Counted from the first letter of the stretch, positions 25,617-34,554 are shown. The stretch is 64,000 bases of DNA from Paenibacillus glycanilyticus (GCF_023715145.1 NZ_JAMBNP010000001.1:124001-188000), one strand, 5' to 3'. The notes: generated from the sequence alone by a model not told the origin. A program made the numbers and translations.

Positions 25617-26819
25617 TTATATATGAAGTTCGAACTTCGCGTGAAGCGCCCTTACCGCCTTCACCATATCCTCTGCTGTCACCAATACCCAGATCGTCGT
25701 ATTAGAGTCAGCCGATTGCATGATCGTAATGCCTTCCTCGGTTAGTGCTTCCACAATGCGGGCCATGACGCCCGGTACCCCGTTCATGCCGCCGCCGATA
25801 ACCGATACCTTCGCGCAGCCTCGAATGGCCAGCGGGTCATATCCGCATTCCTGCAGAACCGCTACAGCCCGATCGGCATCCTGGTCAAACACGGTATATA
25901 CCGCACCGCTTGGCGTGACGTTAATGAAATCAACGCTGATATGATGCTTCGCCATTGTCTGGAACACTTGAAGCTGAACATCATTTCTGCCTTCAATCGC
26001 TTTTACCGAAATTTGCGTAACACCGGATACATGGGCAATCCCCGTAGCCTGCCGGTCGGCTACCGGAGTCAGTGCCGCATCCGAGACAAGCGTCCCTTCA
26101 TCCGAAGAAAAGGTTGATCTCACCCGTACCGGAATTCTCGCCTGCTGCGCGATTTCCACGGCGCGAGGATGAATCACTTTGGCTCCTTGGCGAGCCATAT
26201 TGCAGATCTCAGCGTAGCTGACAACCTGCAAAGGTTTGGCATTCTCAACGATGCGAGGATCGGCGGTTAATATTCCGTTCACATCCGTGTAGATGTCGAC
26301 CATTTCTGCCCGTAATGCGGCGCCTATTGCCGTTGCCGATGTATCGCTTCCGCCACGGCCGAGCGTCGTCATATCGCCGCTTTCCGTGCTTCCTTGAAAA
26401 CCCGTTACTATGACGACTTTGCCGTCTCTTAATTGCTGTAATACTTTTTCAGGACGAAGCTCTTTGATCCGAGCATGCCCGTATTGATCATCTGTTATGA
26501 TTCCTGCTTGGCCGCCGTTTAAAACAACGGCTGGAATACCTTCAGAGCAAAGCAAGCTGCATAAGGCGGCGGCTGATATGATCTCCCCGCAGCCCAGCAG
26601 CATATCCCGCTCCCGCGCCGGCAGCTTATCGCCATTATTTCGGATGACCTGAAGCAAGGTATCCGTTGCATACGGATCACCTGAGCGCCCCATTGCCGAA
26701 ACAACGACTACAACGCTATAGCCATTTGCGAGCTCTCTTGCAATATGTTGAAGACAAAAGCTTCTAGCATGATCGGTCGAAAGTGAAGTGCCCCCGAATT
26801 TTTGTACCAGGATGCGCAT
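25617..26819 (-). CDS. dapG: Aspartate kinase (DapG type)
   Basis: Phosphorylates aspartate, first step to lysine, threonine, methionine and diaminopimelate. The 400-residue protein begins MRILVQKFGGTSLST and contains GFQGSTESGDMTTLGRGGSDTSA, YTDVNGILTADPRIV and two C-terminal ACT domains (about 265-400) for allosteric feedback. By position it is the counterpart of B. subtilis DapG, whose isozyme is diaminopimelate-inhibited; the effector here is inferred. ATG at 26819 has only a GGGGGAAAG-type ribosome site. A hairpin (26840-26888) sits directly before that site. The usual asd gene between dpaB and dapG is absent. Confidence 0.95.
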   Translation of the reverse strand: MRILVQKFGGTSLSTDHARSFCLQHIARELANGYSVVVVVSAMGRSGDPYATDTLLQVIRNNGDKLPARERDMLLGCGEIISAAALCSLLCSEGIPAVVLNGGQAGIITDDQYGHARIKELRPEKVLQQLRDGKVVIVTGFQGSTESGDMTTLGRGGSDTSATAIGAALRAEMVDIYTDVNGILTADPRIVENAKPLQVVSYAEICNMARQGAKVIHPRAVEIAQQARIPVRVRSTFSSDEGTLVSDAALTPVADRQATGIAHVSGVTQISVKAIEGRNDVQLQVFQTMAKHHISVDFINVTPSGAVYTVFDQDADRAVAVLQECGYDPLAIRGCAKVSVIGGGMNGVPGVMARIVEALTEEGITIMQSADSNTTIWVLVTAEDMVKAVRALHAKFELHI

Positions 26820-26839
26820 TGCTGTCTTTCCCCCGTAAC

Positions 26840-26888
26840 CGATACAAAGATGTCTGAACCAAGTGACCGCAGGCAAGACATCTTATCG
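26840..26888 (-). promoter_or_regulatory. Leader hairpin before dapG
   Basis: CGATA-AGATGTC pairs with GACATCT-TTG-TATCG (12 bp, 3-base bulge) around a 22-base loop and ends nine bases before the dapG ribosome site. It could affect translation initiation. It does not resemble a lysine riboswitch, which would be much longer. Confidence 0.4.
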
Positions 26889-26979
26889 ATCGTAGTTGTT
26901 TTTTTGTTGCATGCGATTCGATGAGAGGCAACCATCTGAATAGTCGATCAATTTCGATTTACTCATAAAGACAAAACAA

Positions 26980-27038
26980 GCGGCGTAATCGTAATTAAGG
27001 TTCCGGCGTTATCGCCAGCTCCTTAATTACGTCGCCGC
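26980..27038 (-). terminator. Large hairpin, probable terminator after dpaB
   Basis: GCGGCG and CGTAATTAAGG pair with CCTTAATTACG and CGCCGC, with an inner CTGGCG/CGCCGG stem, followed by TTGTTTTGTCTTT. It separates dpaAB from dapG-dapA, which in B. subtilis are one run with asd. Confidence 0.7.
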
Positions 27039-27073
27039 CTGCATGTGAAAGATGATGCACCTATTAGAGCATT

Positions 27074-27667
27074 TTAGTAATTAAACCGCTCAATCAGCAA
27101 CGGCTGCAGCTGTTTCCCCTGCAAGGCGGCTTCGCAAGCTTCCAAAGCCAGATCCATTCTCGCAACAAGCGAGTTTGGCTTTTGAACCGGGTTATCTTGG
27201 CCAAAAGGCACAAAATAAATATTTTTAGCTACTAACAGTTTTGCAATATTAGCAGCGTTTAGCCCGAGACCATCATTGGTTGAAATCGCGAGTACAAGCG
27301 GCTTCAAGTTGCGCATTTGAGCTTTCGCCGCCATGAGCACGGCACTGTCCGTAATCGCATTTGCAAGCCTGCTTGTCGTGCTGCCCGTGCATGGCGCAAT
27401 CAGAAGCACATCAAACAGCTTCGCCGGGCCAAGTGGTTCAGCCTGCACAATCGTCGAAATAATCTCATTGCCGGTAATCGCCTTCAGCTGCGTCTGCCAT
27501 TCCTGAGACGTTCCGAATCGCGTGTCTGTTGTCATAATGGTCTGCGACACGATTGGCACGACATTCGCGCCAGCGTCTACAAACCGTTGAATTTGAGGCA
27601 TGATTTCTGCCAGTGTACAGTGCGAGCCAGACAGCGCATACCCGACTGTTTTCCCCGTCCAATCCAT
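27074..27667 (-). CDS. dpaB: Dipicolinate synthase subunit B
   Basis: Flavoprotein-like subunit of dipicolinate synthase (SpoVFB), which together with DpaA makes the dipicolinic acid that accumulates in spore cores. The 197 residues start MDWTGKTVGYALSGSHCTL and contain the flavodoxin-like LFDVLLIAPCTGSTTSRLANAITDS motif. The ATG at 27667 shares one base with the dpaA stop (TAATG) and is preferred to an ATG further inside dpaA. Made in the mother cell under sigma-K in B. subtilis. Length matches the family (about 200). Confidence 0.95.
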   Translation of the reverse strand: MDWTGKTVGYALSGSHCTLAEIMPQIQRFVDAGANVVPIVSQTIMTTDTRFGTSQEWQTQLKAITGNEIISTIVQAEPLGPAKLFDVLLIAPCTGSTTSRLANAITDSAVLMAAKAQMRNLKPLVLAISTNDGLGLNAANIAKLLVAKNIYFVPFGQDNPVQKPNSLVARMDLALEACEAALQGKQLQPLLIERFNY

Positions 27668-28563
27668 TACCCATTCCCCCGCTTTATCGAATCGTCCGTA
27701 ATCAACTGAGTCAAGCAATCCGCTATGATTCGTCCAGCTGTTTTGGGTGCGACGATACCGGGAAGTCCGGGCGCGAGTATCGCTTTAATGCCTCTCTTCT
27801 CGGCGAAGCGGAAATCAGTTCCGCCCGGCTTCGTGGCAAGGTCAATAATAACGGTTCGCGAGGGCAAATTTGCTATAATTTGCGCTGTGACTATCATAGT
27901 CGGAATTGTATTAAAAAGCAAGTCAATATTACCCGTATTTTGGAGTAGCTGACTTGTGTAAAATGGCACAAAACCCATCTCGGCGGCTCTTGCGAAATGC
28001 TCGCTCCGCCTTACTCCTATAAGCACTTTTGCCCCAAGACTCTGCAGCGTCCGGGCCATGGTGAACCCCGTTCTGCCGAAGCCGAGCACCATACTCGTTG
28101 ATCCATGTATCGTAATATCCGTATTCTGAATGGCCATCATGATGGCCCCTTCTGCCGTCGGAATGGAGTTGTAGATCGCAACATCATCCCTGTCGAACAG
28201 CTCGACAAGACCTATCTGATGCTTATCGCAAAGCTCCCGCAAATAAGGCTTTGCCATTCCGGCATACACCTTGCAATGCTTAGGCAGCCTGGCAATATGC
28301 TGATCCTGTAGCTGCATCTGCCGGTCACTGAATACAGCATGAATAAAGCCATTATCGTCCGTGCCTACTGCAGGCAGCAGCAATGCATCAACATCATCAA
28401 ACAAGCTATCGTCAAATTCAGCATGCACGGCGCCGTCCAAGGAAGAATGCAGTCCGTCAAAGCCGGATACCGTTACCGTTGCATCAAGCTCGGTTAACTT
28501 GCGTATGACTTCAAGCTGTCTCGCATCTCCTCCTAGCAGCAGTATTTGAACGCCTGTTAGCAT
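27667..28563 (-). CDS. dpaA: Dipicolinate synthase subunit A
   Basis: SpoVFA, the NAD(P)-binding subunit of dipicolinate synthase that oxidises dihydrodipicolinate. The 298 residues show an N-terminal Rossmann-like QILLLGGDARQLEVIRKL and a second nucleotide fold VLGFGRTGFTMARTLQSLGAKV near residue 157. ATG at 28563 has AAAGGAG upstream. A sigma-K-type promoter (AC-16-CATAAGATG) precedes it, consistent with mother-cell expression, and the dut terminator insulates it from the genes before. Confidence 0.96.
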   Translation of the reverse strand: MLTGVQILLLGGDARQLEVIRKLTELDATVTVSGFDGLHSSLDGAVHAEFDDSLFDDVDALLLPAVGTDDNGFIHAVFSDRQMQLQDQHIARLPKHCKVYAGMAKPYLRELCDKHQIGLVELFDRDDVAIYNSIPTAEGAIMMAIQNTDITIHGSTSMVLGFGRTGFTMARTLQSLGAKVLIGVRRSEHFARAAEMGFVPFYTSQLLQNTGNIDLLFNTIPTMIVTAQIIANLPSRTVIIDLATKPGGTDFRFAEKRGIKAILAPGLPGIVAPKTAGRIIADCLTQLITDDSIKRGNG

Positions 28564-28599
28564 GTAGGCTTCACTCCTTTCTGCGCACTAGTTATAGAC

Positions 28600-28626
28600 C
28601 ATCTTATGCCCTGAGCCCAGAATGGT
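28600..28626 (-). promoter_or_regulatory. Sigma-K-type promoter of dpaAB
   Basis: AC, 16 bases, CATAAGATG on the minus strand. The consensus is AC - N16-17 - CATAnnnTA, with only the last base differing. Sigma-K control of spoVF is established in B. subtilis. Confidence 0.55.
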
Positions 28627-28647
28627 GAAAACCAATATTTTGGAACG

Positions 28648-28687
28648 CAAAAAAGCGCCAAAACCAAGGTTTCTGGTCTTGACGCTT
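28648..28687 (-). terminator. Intrinsic terminator after dut
   Basis: AAGCGTCAAGACC pairs with GGTTTTGGCGCTT (13 bp, two wobbles, 9-base loop), followed by six T. Confidence 0.85.
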
Positions 28688-28713
28688 CTTCCCGGCAGCC
28701 ATGCCGCCATCTT

Positions 28714-29157
28714 TTATACGCCTGTATGCCCGAAGCCGCCTGCACCGCGTACGGTGTCCGGCAGTTCATCGGCTTCGGCGATTGTGATCTCCGGCAGCAG
28801 CTGAATCACCATCTGCGCGATCCGCTCGCCGCGGTTGATCGTGAACGTCTCCTGCCCGAGATTAATGAGCAGCACCTTCACTTCGCCGCGGTAATCGGCA
28901 TCAATCGTACCCGGCGAGTTCAAGCAGGTGATGCCATGCTTGTATGCGAGTCCGCTTCTTGGACGCACTTGTGCCTCTACTTGCGGCGGCATCGCCATTG
29001 CAAGACCTGTCGGTATCAGCTTGCGTTCCCCAGGCGACAACACGACAGGCTCGGTTACAGCTGCCTGAAGGTCAAATCCTGCTGCCCACTCCGACATTTT
29101 GCTTGGCAATGCGATATCTTCGTTTCCCGCCAGCCGCTTAAATAGAATTTGAAACAA
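28714..29157 (-). CDS. dut: dUTP diphosphatase
   Basis: Trimeric dUTPase, hydrolysing dUTP to dUMP. All five family motifs are present in order: [10 protein letters not shown] (1), RPRSGLAYK (2), [14 protein letters not shown] with catalytic Asp and Tyr (3), [10 protein letters not shown] (4) and the P-loop-like [10 protein letters not shown] (5) at the C-terminus. The start is probably TTG at 29157, preceded by GGGAGGGATC. This gives 147 residues, the normal size, and overlaps the end of mlpA by 20 bases, so translation is likely coupled. In B. subtilis this position holds ymxH instead. Confidence 0.92.
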   Translation of the reverse strand: MFQILFKRLAGNEDIALPSKMSEWAAGFDLQAAVTEPVVLSPGERKLIPTGLAMAMPPQVEAQVRPRSGLAYKHGITCLNSPGTIDADYRGEVKVLLINLGQETFTINRGERIAQMVIQLLPEITIAEADELPDTVRGAGGFGHTGV

Positions 29158-30403
29158 AACGATCCCTCCCGATCTGAGCTGCAGCTTTATCGTTTGTTCC
29201 AACCATGGCAACGGCAAACGGTACGGACAACATGCGTTCCGTTACTTCCTGAACATCCTTCATCGTAACATTGTCGATGCGTTGCAGCATTTCGTCTAAC
29301 GTATAATGTCTTCCAATCATCAGTTCATTCTTGCCAAGACGGTTCATCCGGCTGCTGGTGCTCTCCAGACTAAGGATAAGGCTGCCCTTCAGCTGCTCTT
29401 TCCCGCGGTGAAGCTCCTCGTCGCTCAGACCCTTCACCGAAAGCTCCTCCATCTGCTCCAGCGTCAGATCAAGCACTTCTTTCGTCTGCTTCGGCGCGGT
29501 TCCGGCATAGACCGTAAAGAGACCGCTGTCGGCATAAGAGGTATGGTACGAGTAGACGGAATAAGCAAGTCCCCGCTTCTCGCGGATCTCCTGGAACAGG
29601 CGCGAGCTCATGCCTCCGCCCAGCGCGTTATTCAATAAGATCATTGCATACAGCTGCGGGTCCGAGTTCGAACAGCCCGGGAATGACAGGCAAAGATGGT
29701 TCTGCTCGGTTTTTTTCTTGAAGAAAATATATTCGCCGTGGAACTTGGGAGCCGTAACGATGCTGCTCTTCCCTTTGTTCTGGAAACGGCCAAAATATTT
29801 CTCCAGGAGCGCCAGAAGCTTGCCTTCTTCTACATTGCCGGCCACACTGATAACCGTGTTCTCGATCGTGTATGTATCATTCATATAGCCGCGCAGCGAT
29901 TCGGAATTCATGGCTGTAAGACGTTCTTCCAATCCAAGAATCGAATACGCGAGCGGATGGTCGCCATAAGCCGCGCGGGATGATTCATCATGCACCTTGT
30001 CATCCGGAGTATCTTCGTACATCGAGATTTCTTCCAAAATGACGTTCTTCTCCTTCGCCAGCTCCTCTGCATCCAGCTTCGACTCGAAGAACATATCCGA
30101 AAGGGCATCTACTGCGAGCGGCAGATGCTCATCCAGCACCTTAGCGAAATAACAGGTGTATTCCTTGGACGTAAAAGCATTCACATTGCCGCCAATTCCA
30201 TCGAACAGATCGGCAATATCTTTTGCTGAACGGCCGTTGGTCCCTTTGAACAGCATATGCTCGACAAAATGGGAAATCCCGTTGTTCTCGGGTGTTTCGT
30301 TCCGCGAACCTGTCTTTACCCAAATGCCGAAGGAGACCGACCGAAATGTCGGCAAGTATTCCACAACGACTCGGAGGCCATTGCTGAGCGTGTATTTATT
30401 CAC
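29138..30403 (-). CDS. mlpA: M16 zinc peptidase MlpA (YmxG)
   Basis: Processing-peptidase-like M16 protein of 421 residues with the active zinc motif HFVEH ([12 protein letters not shown], about 45-56) and the Glu in [16 protein letters not shown]. subtilis MlpA/YmxG sits at the same place. The start is GTG at 30403 ([15 protein letters not shown]) with AGGAGG seven bases upstream; the in-frame ATG nine codons earlier lies above that ribosome site. No signal peptide, so it is cytosolic. It follows ylxY after a 148-base gap with a direct repeat and shares a 17-base leader segment with pnp. Confidence 0.93.
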   Translation of the reverse strand: MNKYTLSNGLRVVVEYLPTFRSVSFGIWVKTGSRNETPENNGISHFVEHMLFKGTNGRSAKDIADLFDGIGGNVNAFTSKEYTCYFAKVLDEHLPLAVDALSDMFFESKLDAEELAKEKNVILEEISMYEDTPDDKVHDESSRAAYGDHPLAYSILGLEERLTAMNSESLRGYMNDTYTIENTVISVAGNVEEGKLLALLEKYFGRFQNKGKSSIVTAPKFHGEYIFFKKKTEQNHLCLSFPGCSNSDPQLYAMILLNNALGGGMSSRLFQEIREKRGLAYSVYSYHTSYADSGLFTVYAGTAPKQTKEVLDLTLEQMEELSVKGLSDEELHRGKEQLKGSLILSLESTSSRMNRLGKNELMIGRHYTLDEMLQRIDNVTMKDVQEVTERMLSVPFAVAMVGTNDKAAAQIGRDRFVSNSI

Positions 30404-30435
30404 ATCGTATCCTCCTAAAATGAATTGCAAAACAT

Positions 30436-30496
30436 ATGGTGCATTATCAAACCTTTGTGATTACCAACACAAATGGTGCATTATCAACCGTTTGTG
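30436..30496. repeat. Direct repeat of about 24 bp, two copies, before mlpA
   Basis: ATGGTGCATTATCAA followed by (A)CCTTTGTG at 30436-30459 and by CCGTTTGTG at 30473-30496; period 37 bases. Between them TTTGTG and CACAAA are also inverted. The copies differ by one insertion and one substitution. Confidence 0.7.
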
Positions 30497-30551
30497 GTGA
30501 TTCATGCTACGATAGCATGAGCTAAACATGAATGATTTCACTATAACAAAT

Positions 30552-31559
30552 TTAGGGAGTCTGCTCAACCGGAGAAGGCAGACGGTCGGATGACAATGTT
30601 TCGCTGACCGTACCTAGCGCATAACCTTGACGCTTGGCTTCACGGATCATGCCGGTTAGAGCATCTCGGGAAGAAGCGGTTGGGTGCATAAGAATTAAAG
30701 CACCTGGTTCGAGCTTGGAGGAAATCTTCTTGATAATCCAATCCGGCGAAGGCTTCTGCCAATCAACTGTATCAATCGTCCACATGACCGTCATTAGTCC
30801 CTGTTCGCTGGCCACCTGGATCGTTGTCTGATTATAGGATCCGGAAGGAGGAGCAAACCATTTGTTTTGGACGTCTAGTGTGCTTTTCAACAAATCCTCG
30901 GTTCGCGAAATTTGCGTAAATTGATTTTGTCTGCTTAAGGTTTTCATATCCGGATGCGAATACGCATGATTGGAGATTTCATGTCCCCGCTCCTGGATAT
31001 GCTTCGCAACATCCGGATACTTTTTCAGCCACGAACCATCGAGGAAAAAGGTTGCTTTCACATGTTCTTTGTCGAACGTATCTAGTATGGCCGGAAGATA
31101 CTCATTCCCCCATGCCACGTTAACCATGATCGAAATCATTTTTTTGTTGGGGTTCCCCTTATAGATCGGCCAAGGTCCCAGATCCTTTAAGGATATTTTC
31201 GGTGAAATTTCCTTGTATACAAACTGAATCGGCGAAGTGCTGCCGCTTGCTATCGTTTGCTGATAAGTTTTTTCTATATCCACTTCAAGACCGTTATAGC
31301 CGGGGATGGCTTTCCATACTCGATCAATCCGGGCATCAATCGGTTGAACGTACCGCTGCTGAGCCTCAGCCTCAATCGTTTCCCGAAGCTTGGCTTTCTC
31401 CTCATCGGAAATAGCAACTTCGGTACCCGTTACAACGGCGTTCTGCCCTTTAATCGCTTGAATATAATCCATGATGCCAAAGGCATTCATCTGGAATACA
31501 ACAATTAGTACGATAAAGGAAGCACCTAGCCCAATGATTTTATTCCGCATCCGCATCAT
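30552..31559 (-). CDS. ylxY: YlxY-type polysaccharide deacetylase family protein
   Basis: NodB-fold protein of the sporulation-associated YlxY family. It has one N-terminal signal anchor (about 8-28), a spacer domain and the NodB domain from about 145. Motif 2 is intact (SNHAYSHPD), as is APPSGSYN (motif 3-like), but the first motif, normally T-F-D-D-G, reads NVAWGNE, so the catalytic base and one metal ligand are missing. It may bind glycan without deacetylating it, or use altered chemistry. ATG at 31559 has TAGGAG upstream. It lies between pnp and mlpA as in B. subtilis. Confidence 0.92.
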   Translation of the reverse strand: MMRMRNKIIGLGASFIVLIVVFQMNAFGIMDYIQAIKGQNAVVTGTEVAISDEEKAKLRETIEAEAQQRYVQPIDARIDRVWKAIPGYNGLEVDIEKTYQQTIASGSTSPIQFVYKEISPKISLKDLGPWPIYKGNPNKKMISIMVNVAWGNEYLPAILDTFDKEHVKATFFLDGSWLKKYPDVAKHIQERGHEISNHAYSHPDMKTLSRQNQFTQISRTEDLLKSTLDVQNKWFAPPSGSYNQTTIQVASEQGLMTVMWTIDTVDWQKPSPDWIIKKISSKLEPGALILMHPTASSRDALTGMIREAKRQGYALGTVSETLSSDRLPSPVEQTP

Positions 31560-31639
31560 TCCAGCTCCTACTTATCGGTATACGCCAACTGATTTGGCGA
31601 ATGCAGGCCTAACTAAGGCATACGCCTGCGCTTGTCTAA

Positions 31640-31668
31640 TAAGTATGTGCAACTGGACGAGATTATGA
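31640..31668 (-). promoter_or_regulatory. Candidate sigma-E-type promoter of ylxY
   Basis: TCATAAT, 14 bases, CATACTTA on the minus strand, resembling mother-cell sigma-E elements (ATA-type -35, CATACAAT -10), about 85 bases before ylxY. Confidence 0.3.
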
Positions 31669-31681
31669 TCAGCATCCTCGG

Positions 31682-31807
31682 ACAAAACAAAAAGAAGACA
31701 GTAATGATCTGTCTCTTTTTGGCAATACAAAACAAAAAGAAGACAGTAATGATCTGTCTCTTTTGGTGAAGACAAAACAAAAAGAGACAGATCAAATCTG
31801 GCTCTTT
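31682..31807 (-). terminator. Three tandem terminators on a 45-bp period after pnp
   Basis: Units begin at 31682, 31727 and 31772, exactly 45 bases apart. On the minus strand each has a short hairpin (first unit met: AAGAG-CAGA/TCTG-CTCTT; the other two: GACAG/CTGTC) followed by TTTTTGTTTTGT. The two distal units are nearly identical; the one nearest pnp has the best stem. Confidence 0.75.
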
Positions 31808-31834
31808 GCTTAAATCCTATAAAAGCGCAGCAGG

Positions 31835-33931
31835 TTACTGCGCTGGAACTTCCGGAGTCAGAACAGCTTTGCGGGACAGGTTAATACGGCCCTGCTGATC
31901 GATTTCCGTAACTTTCACCGTAATTTGGTCGCCAATCGCAACAACGTCTTCCACCTTCGCTACGCGCTCGGTAGACAATTGAGAGATGTGGACAAGGCCG
32001 TCTTTGTTCGGCAGAATTTCAACAAACGCGCCGAATTTCTCGATCCGTTTAACGGTTCCGAGGTAAACCTCGCCAATGACAACTTCTTTTACGATACCCT
32101 CAATAATCGCTTTCGCGCGTTGGTTCATCTCTTCATTCGAGGAAGCAATGAAGACCATGCCATCCTGCTCGATATCGATTTTTACGCCGGTCTCTTCAAT
32201 AATTTTATTGATGATTTTACCGCCGGAGCCGATAACGTCACGGATCTTATCAGGGTTGATACGAAGAGTAAGAATCTTAGGAGCATATTGCGACAGGCTC
32301 GAACGCGATTGAGACATGACTGCCGTCATTTTGCCGAGAATGTGCATACGGCCAATGCGCGCTTGCTCAAGTGCTTGCGACAAGATCGCACGGTCGATAC
32401 CGTTAATCTTAATATCCATCTGAATCGCCGTCACGCCTTGCGCCGTGCCTGCAACCTTAAAGTCCATATCGCCGAGATGATCTTCCATACCTTGGATATC
32501 GGACAAAATCGAGAAATGATCCCCGTCTTTGATCAGACCCATTGCAATACCCGCTACAGGTGCTTTGATCGGTACGCCGGCATCCATCATAGCAAGAGTG
32601 CTCGCGCAGATACTTGCCTGCGAAGTCGAACCATTCGATTCAAGAACTTCGGATACAAGACGGATGGTGTAAGGGAAATCCGTTTCCGAAGGAATAACCT
32701 TGGACAATGCGCGTTCGCCAAGTGCTCCGTGACCAATCTCGCGGCGGCCAGGAGGACGAAGCGGACGTGCTTCACCAACGCTAAACGGCGGGAAGTTGTA
32801 GTGATGCATGAAACGTTTGGTTTCTTCCGGGCTAATACCGTCCAGAATTTGAACATCGCCAAGTGCGCCCAGTGTACAAATGCTAAGCGCTTGAGTTTGT
32901 CCACGTGTGAACAAGCCGGAGCCATGTGTACGCGGCAGCAAAGCAACATCACATTCGATAGGACGAATCTCGTCAAGAGAACGGCCGTCAGGACGTACTT
33001 TGTCATGGGTGATCAAGCGGCGAACTTCTTCTTTCACGATGTCGTACAATACTTCTTTTACATCGCCCAGAAGCTCTGGAGTTTCGGCATACGCTTCTTC
33101 AAAATGAGCAACTGTTTCGCCATTAACAGCATCAATTGCGTCTTGACGCGCATGCTTCTCCGGAATACGGATCGCTTCAACCAGCTTCTCCGAAGCAAAG
33201 GCGCGAACGGCAGCATTCACCTCAGCGTTAACCGCATGAAGCTTCACTTCCATTTTTGGTTTGCCTGCAGCAGCATGAAGCTCTTCAATCATTGCCACGA
33301 TTTTCTTGATCTCGTCATGGCCGAACATGATCGCTTCAAGCATCACGTCTTCCGGCACTTCATTACCTTCAGCCTCAACCATCATGATTGCGTCTTTTGT
33401 GCCAGCAACCGTAACGAAGATTTCAGTCTCCGCTTCTTGCTCTACAGTCGGGTTAATGATGAATTGACCGTTAATACGACCTACATTTACGCCGCCGATT
33501 GGACCGTTAAATGGTACGTCGGAAATGCTCAAAGCTGCGGAAGTACCGATCATTGCCGCGATTTCCGGCGTGCAGTTCTGGTCTACGCTCATTACGATAT
33601 TCGCGACTTGAACATCGTTACGGAAGCCTTCCGGGAACAATGGGCGAATCGGACGGTCGGTCAAACGGCTCGACAGAATCGCTTTCTCGCTTGGGCGTCC
33701 TTCGCGTTTAATAAATCCGCCAGGGATCTTGCCTACAGCATATAAACGCTCTTCATAGTTAACCGTAAGCGGGAAGAAGTCCAAATCTTTGGGCTCAGCC
33801 GAAGCGGTTACCGTACAGAGAACTACTGTATCCCCGTAGCGAACCGTTACTGCAGCATTAGCCTGTTTTGCCAAACGGCCTGTTTCCAGCACAAGCGTTC
33901 TGCCGCCTAATAACATCTCTACTCGTTGCAA
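31835..33931 (-). CDS. pnp: Polynucleotide phosphorylase
   Basis: Phosphorolytic 3'-5' exoribonuclease. The 698 residues contain two RNase PH domains (about 10-215 and 310-540; the FFRR-type loop appears as [12 protein letters not shown]), a helical linker, a KH domain ([19 protein letters not shown], about 560-620) and an S1 domain ([26 protein letters not shown]). The start is TTG at 33931 with AGGAGGG seven bases upstream. It follows rpsO as in nearly all Bacillales, separated by a strong terminator and by an 18-bp palindrome in a 230-base leader. The tandem terminator array closes the transcript. Confidence 0.98.
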   Translation of the reverse strand: MQRVEMLLGGRTLVLETGRLAKQANAAVTVRYGDTVVLCTVTASAEPKDLDFFPLTVNYEERLYAVGKIPGGFIKREGRPSEKAILSSRLTDRPIRPLFPEGFRNDVQVANIVMSVDQNCTPEIAAMIGTSAALSISDVPFNGPIGGVNVGRINGQFIINPTVEQEAETEIFVTVAGTKDAIMMVEAEGNEVPEDVMLEAIMFGHDEIKKIVAMIEELHAAAGKPKMEVKLHAVNAEVNAAVRAFASEKLVEAIRIPEKHARQDAIDAVNGETVAHFEEAYAETPELLGDVKEVLYDIVKEEVRRLITHDKVRPDGRSLDEIRPIECDVALLPRTHGSGLFTRGQTQALSICTLGALGDVQILDGISPEETKRFMHHYNFPPFSVGEARPLRPPGRREIGHGALGERALSKVIPSETDFPYTIRLVSEVLESNGSTSQASICASTLAMMDAGVPIKAPVAGIAMGLIKDGDHFSILSDIQGMEDHLGDMDFKVAGTAQGVTAIQMDIKINGIDRAILSQALEQARIGRMHILGKMTAVMSQSRSSLSQYAPKILTLRINPDKIRDVIGSGGKIINKIIEETGVKIDIEQDGMVFIASSNEEMNQRAKAIIEGIVKEVVIGEVYLGTVKRIEKFGAFVEILPNKDGLVHISQLSTERVAKVEDVVAIGDQITVKVTEIDQQGRINLSRKAVLTPEVPAQ

Positions 33932-34069
33932 ACGTATTCCCTCCTAAAATGAATTGTGAAGCAATGCCTATGAATTGCAAAGCTTATCTCGCTTCGTAAG
34001 CATGTGCTTAAAGTATGTAACCATTGGTTTTCATTACATTCGTGAACAGCTCTGGTATATCCTGCTGAA

Positions 34070-34087
34070 TTTTGTAATATTACAAAA
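34070..34087. promoter_or_regulatory. 18-bp perfect palindrome in the rpsO-pnp gap
   Basis: TTTTGTAATATTACAAAA, overlapping the T run of the rpsO terminator and lying about 140 bases before pnp. It is not a recognised operator; it may be an AT-rich protein site or part of the terminator. Confidence 0.45.
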
Positions 34088-34145
34088 AGCAACCCGATTC
34101 TGCCGGCTCCGGTAGCCCGGACGGCAAGACAACCAGGTTGCTTTT
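34084..34145 (-). terminator. Strong terminator after rpsO
   Basis: AAAAGCAACC pairs with GGTTGCTTTT around a GC-rich inner stem, ending in a T tract on the minus strand, directly after the rpsO stop. Confidence 0.85.
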
Positions 34146-34158
34146 CATGAAACATGTT

Positions 34159-34428
34159 CTAGCGGCGAAGGCCGAGTTTTTCGATCAATGCGCTATAACG
34201 TTTAACATCTTTGTTTTTCAGGTATGCCAACAGCTTACGGCGTTGACCTACCATCTTGAGCAGACCACGGCGGGAATGATGATCTTTCTTGTGCTCCCGC
34301 AAGTGTTGCGTCAAGTTCACGATGTTTTCCGTCAGGATAGCCACTTGAACTTCCGGGGAACCCGTGTCGCTCGCGTGTGTTTTGTGAGTCTCGATCAGTT
34401 GTGTTTTACGATCTTGTGTAATTGCCAT
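34159..34428 (-). CDS. rpsO: 30S ribosomal protein S15
   Basis: S15 binds the 16S rRNA central domain early in 30S assembly. The 89 residues ([49 protein letters not shown]) are diagnostic. ATG at 34428 has a strong AGGAGGTG site. The promoter lies about 125 bases upstream, leaving a structured leader (AACGG/CCGTT stem among others) where S15 feedback could act, as known for rpsO in other bacteria; this is inference here. Confidence 0.99.
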   Translation of the reverse strand: MAITQDRKTQLIETHKTHASDTGSPEVQVAILTENIVNLTQHLREHKKDHHSRRGLLKMVGQRRKLLAYLKNKDVKRYSALIEKLGLRR

Positions 34429-34554
34429 CCTCGTTCACCTCCTATTTCAGTTAATCGCCATTAGCCTCGAAACCGCCGGTGAGAGCAGATATCCAAGCTA
34501 AGGTTCGATTGCGGAACAGTAACGGACAAGCCGTTCTCGCCCACAACGTTACTC

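Noticed and set aside
25617..25645. TATAAT near the end of dapG as a separate dapA promoter
   Set aside because: No acceptable -35 at 16-18 bases and the motif overlaps the last dapG codons; cotranscription is simpler.
26820..27073. Lysine riboswitch in front of dapG
   Set aside because: The stems present are two simple hairpins; the multi-helix junction and conserved loops of an L box are not seen in 254 bases.
31572..31775. 67-codon frame with two 15-residue repeats
   Set aside because: The repeats come from the 45-bp terminator array, whose period is a multiple of three; no ribosome site.
31925..33745. 606-codon open frame on the plus strand opposite pnp
   Set aside because: It is a mirror of the pnp codon pattern, has no ribosome site or recognisable domain, and pnp on the minus strand is certain.
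34072..34085. Rex or GlnR operator at TTGTAATATTACAA
   Set aside because: Half-sites and spacing do not fit the Rex (TTGTGA-N6-TCACAA) or GlnR (TGTNA-N7-TNACA) patterns.
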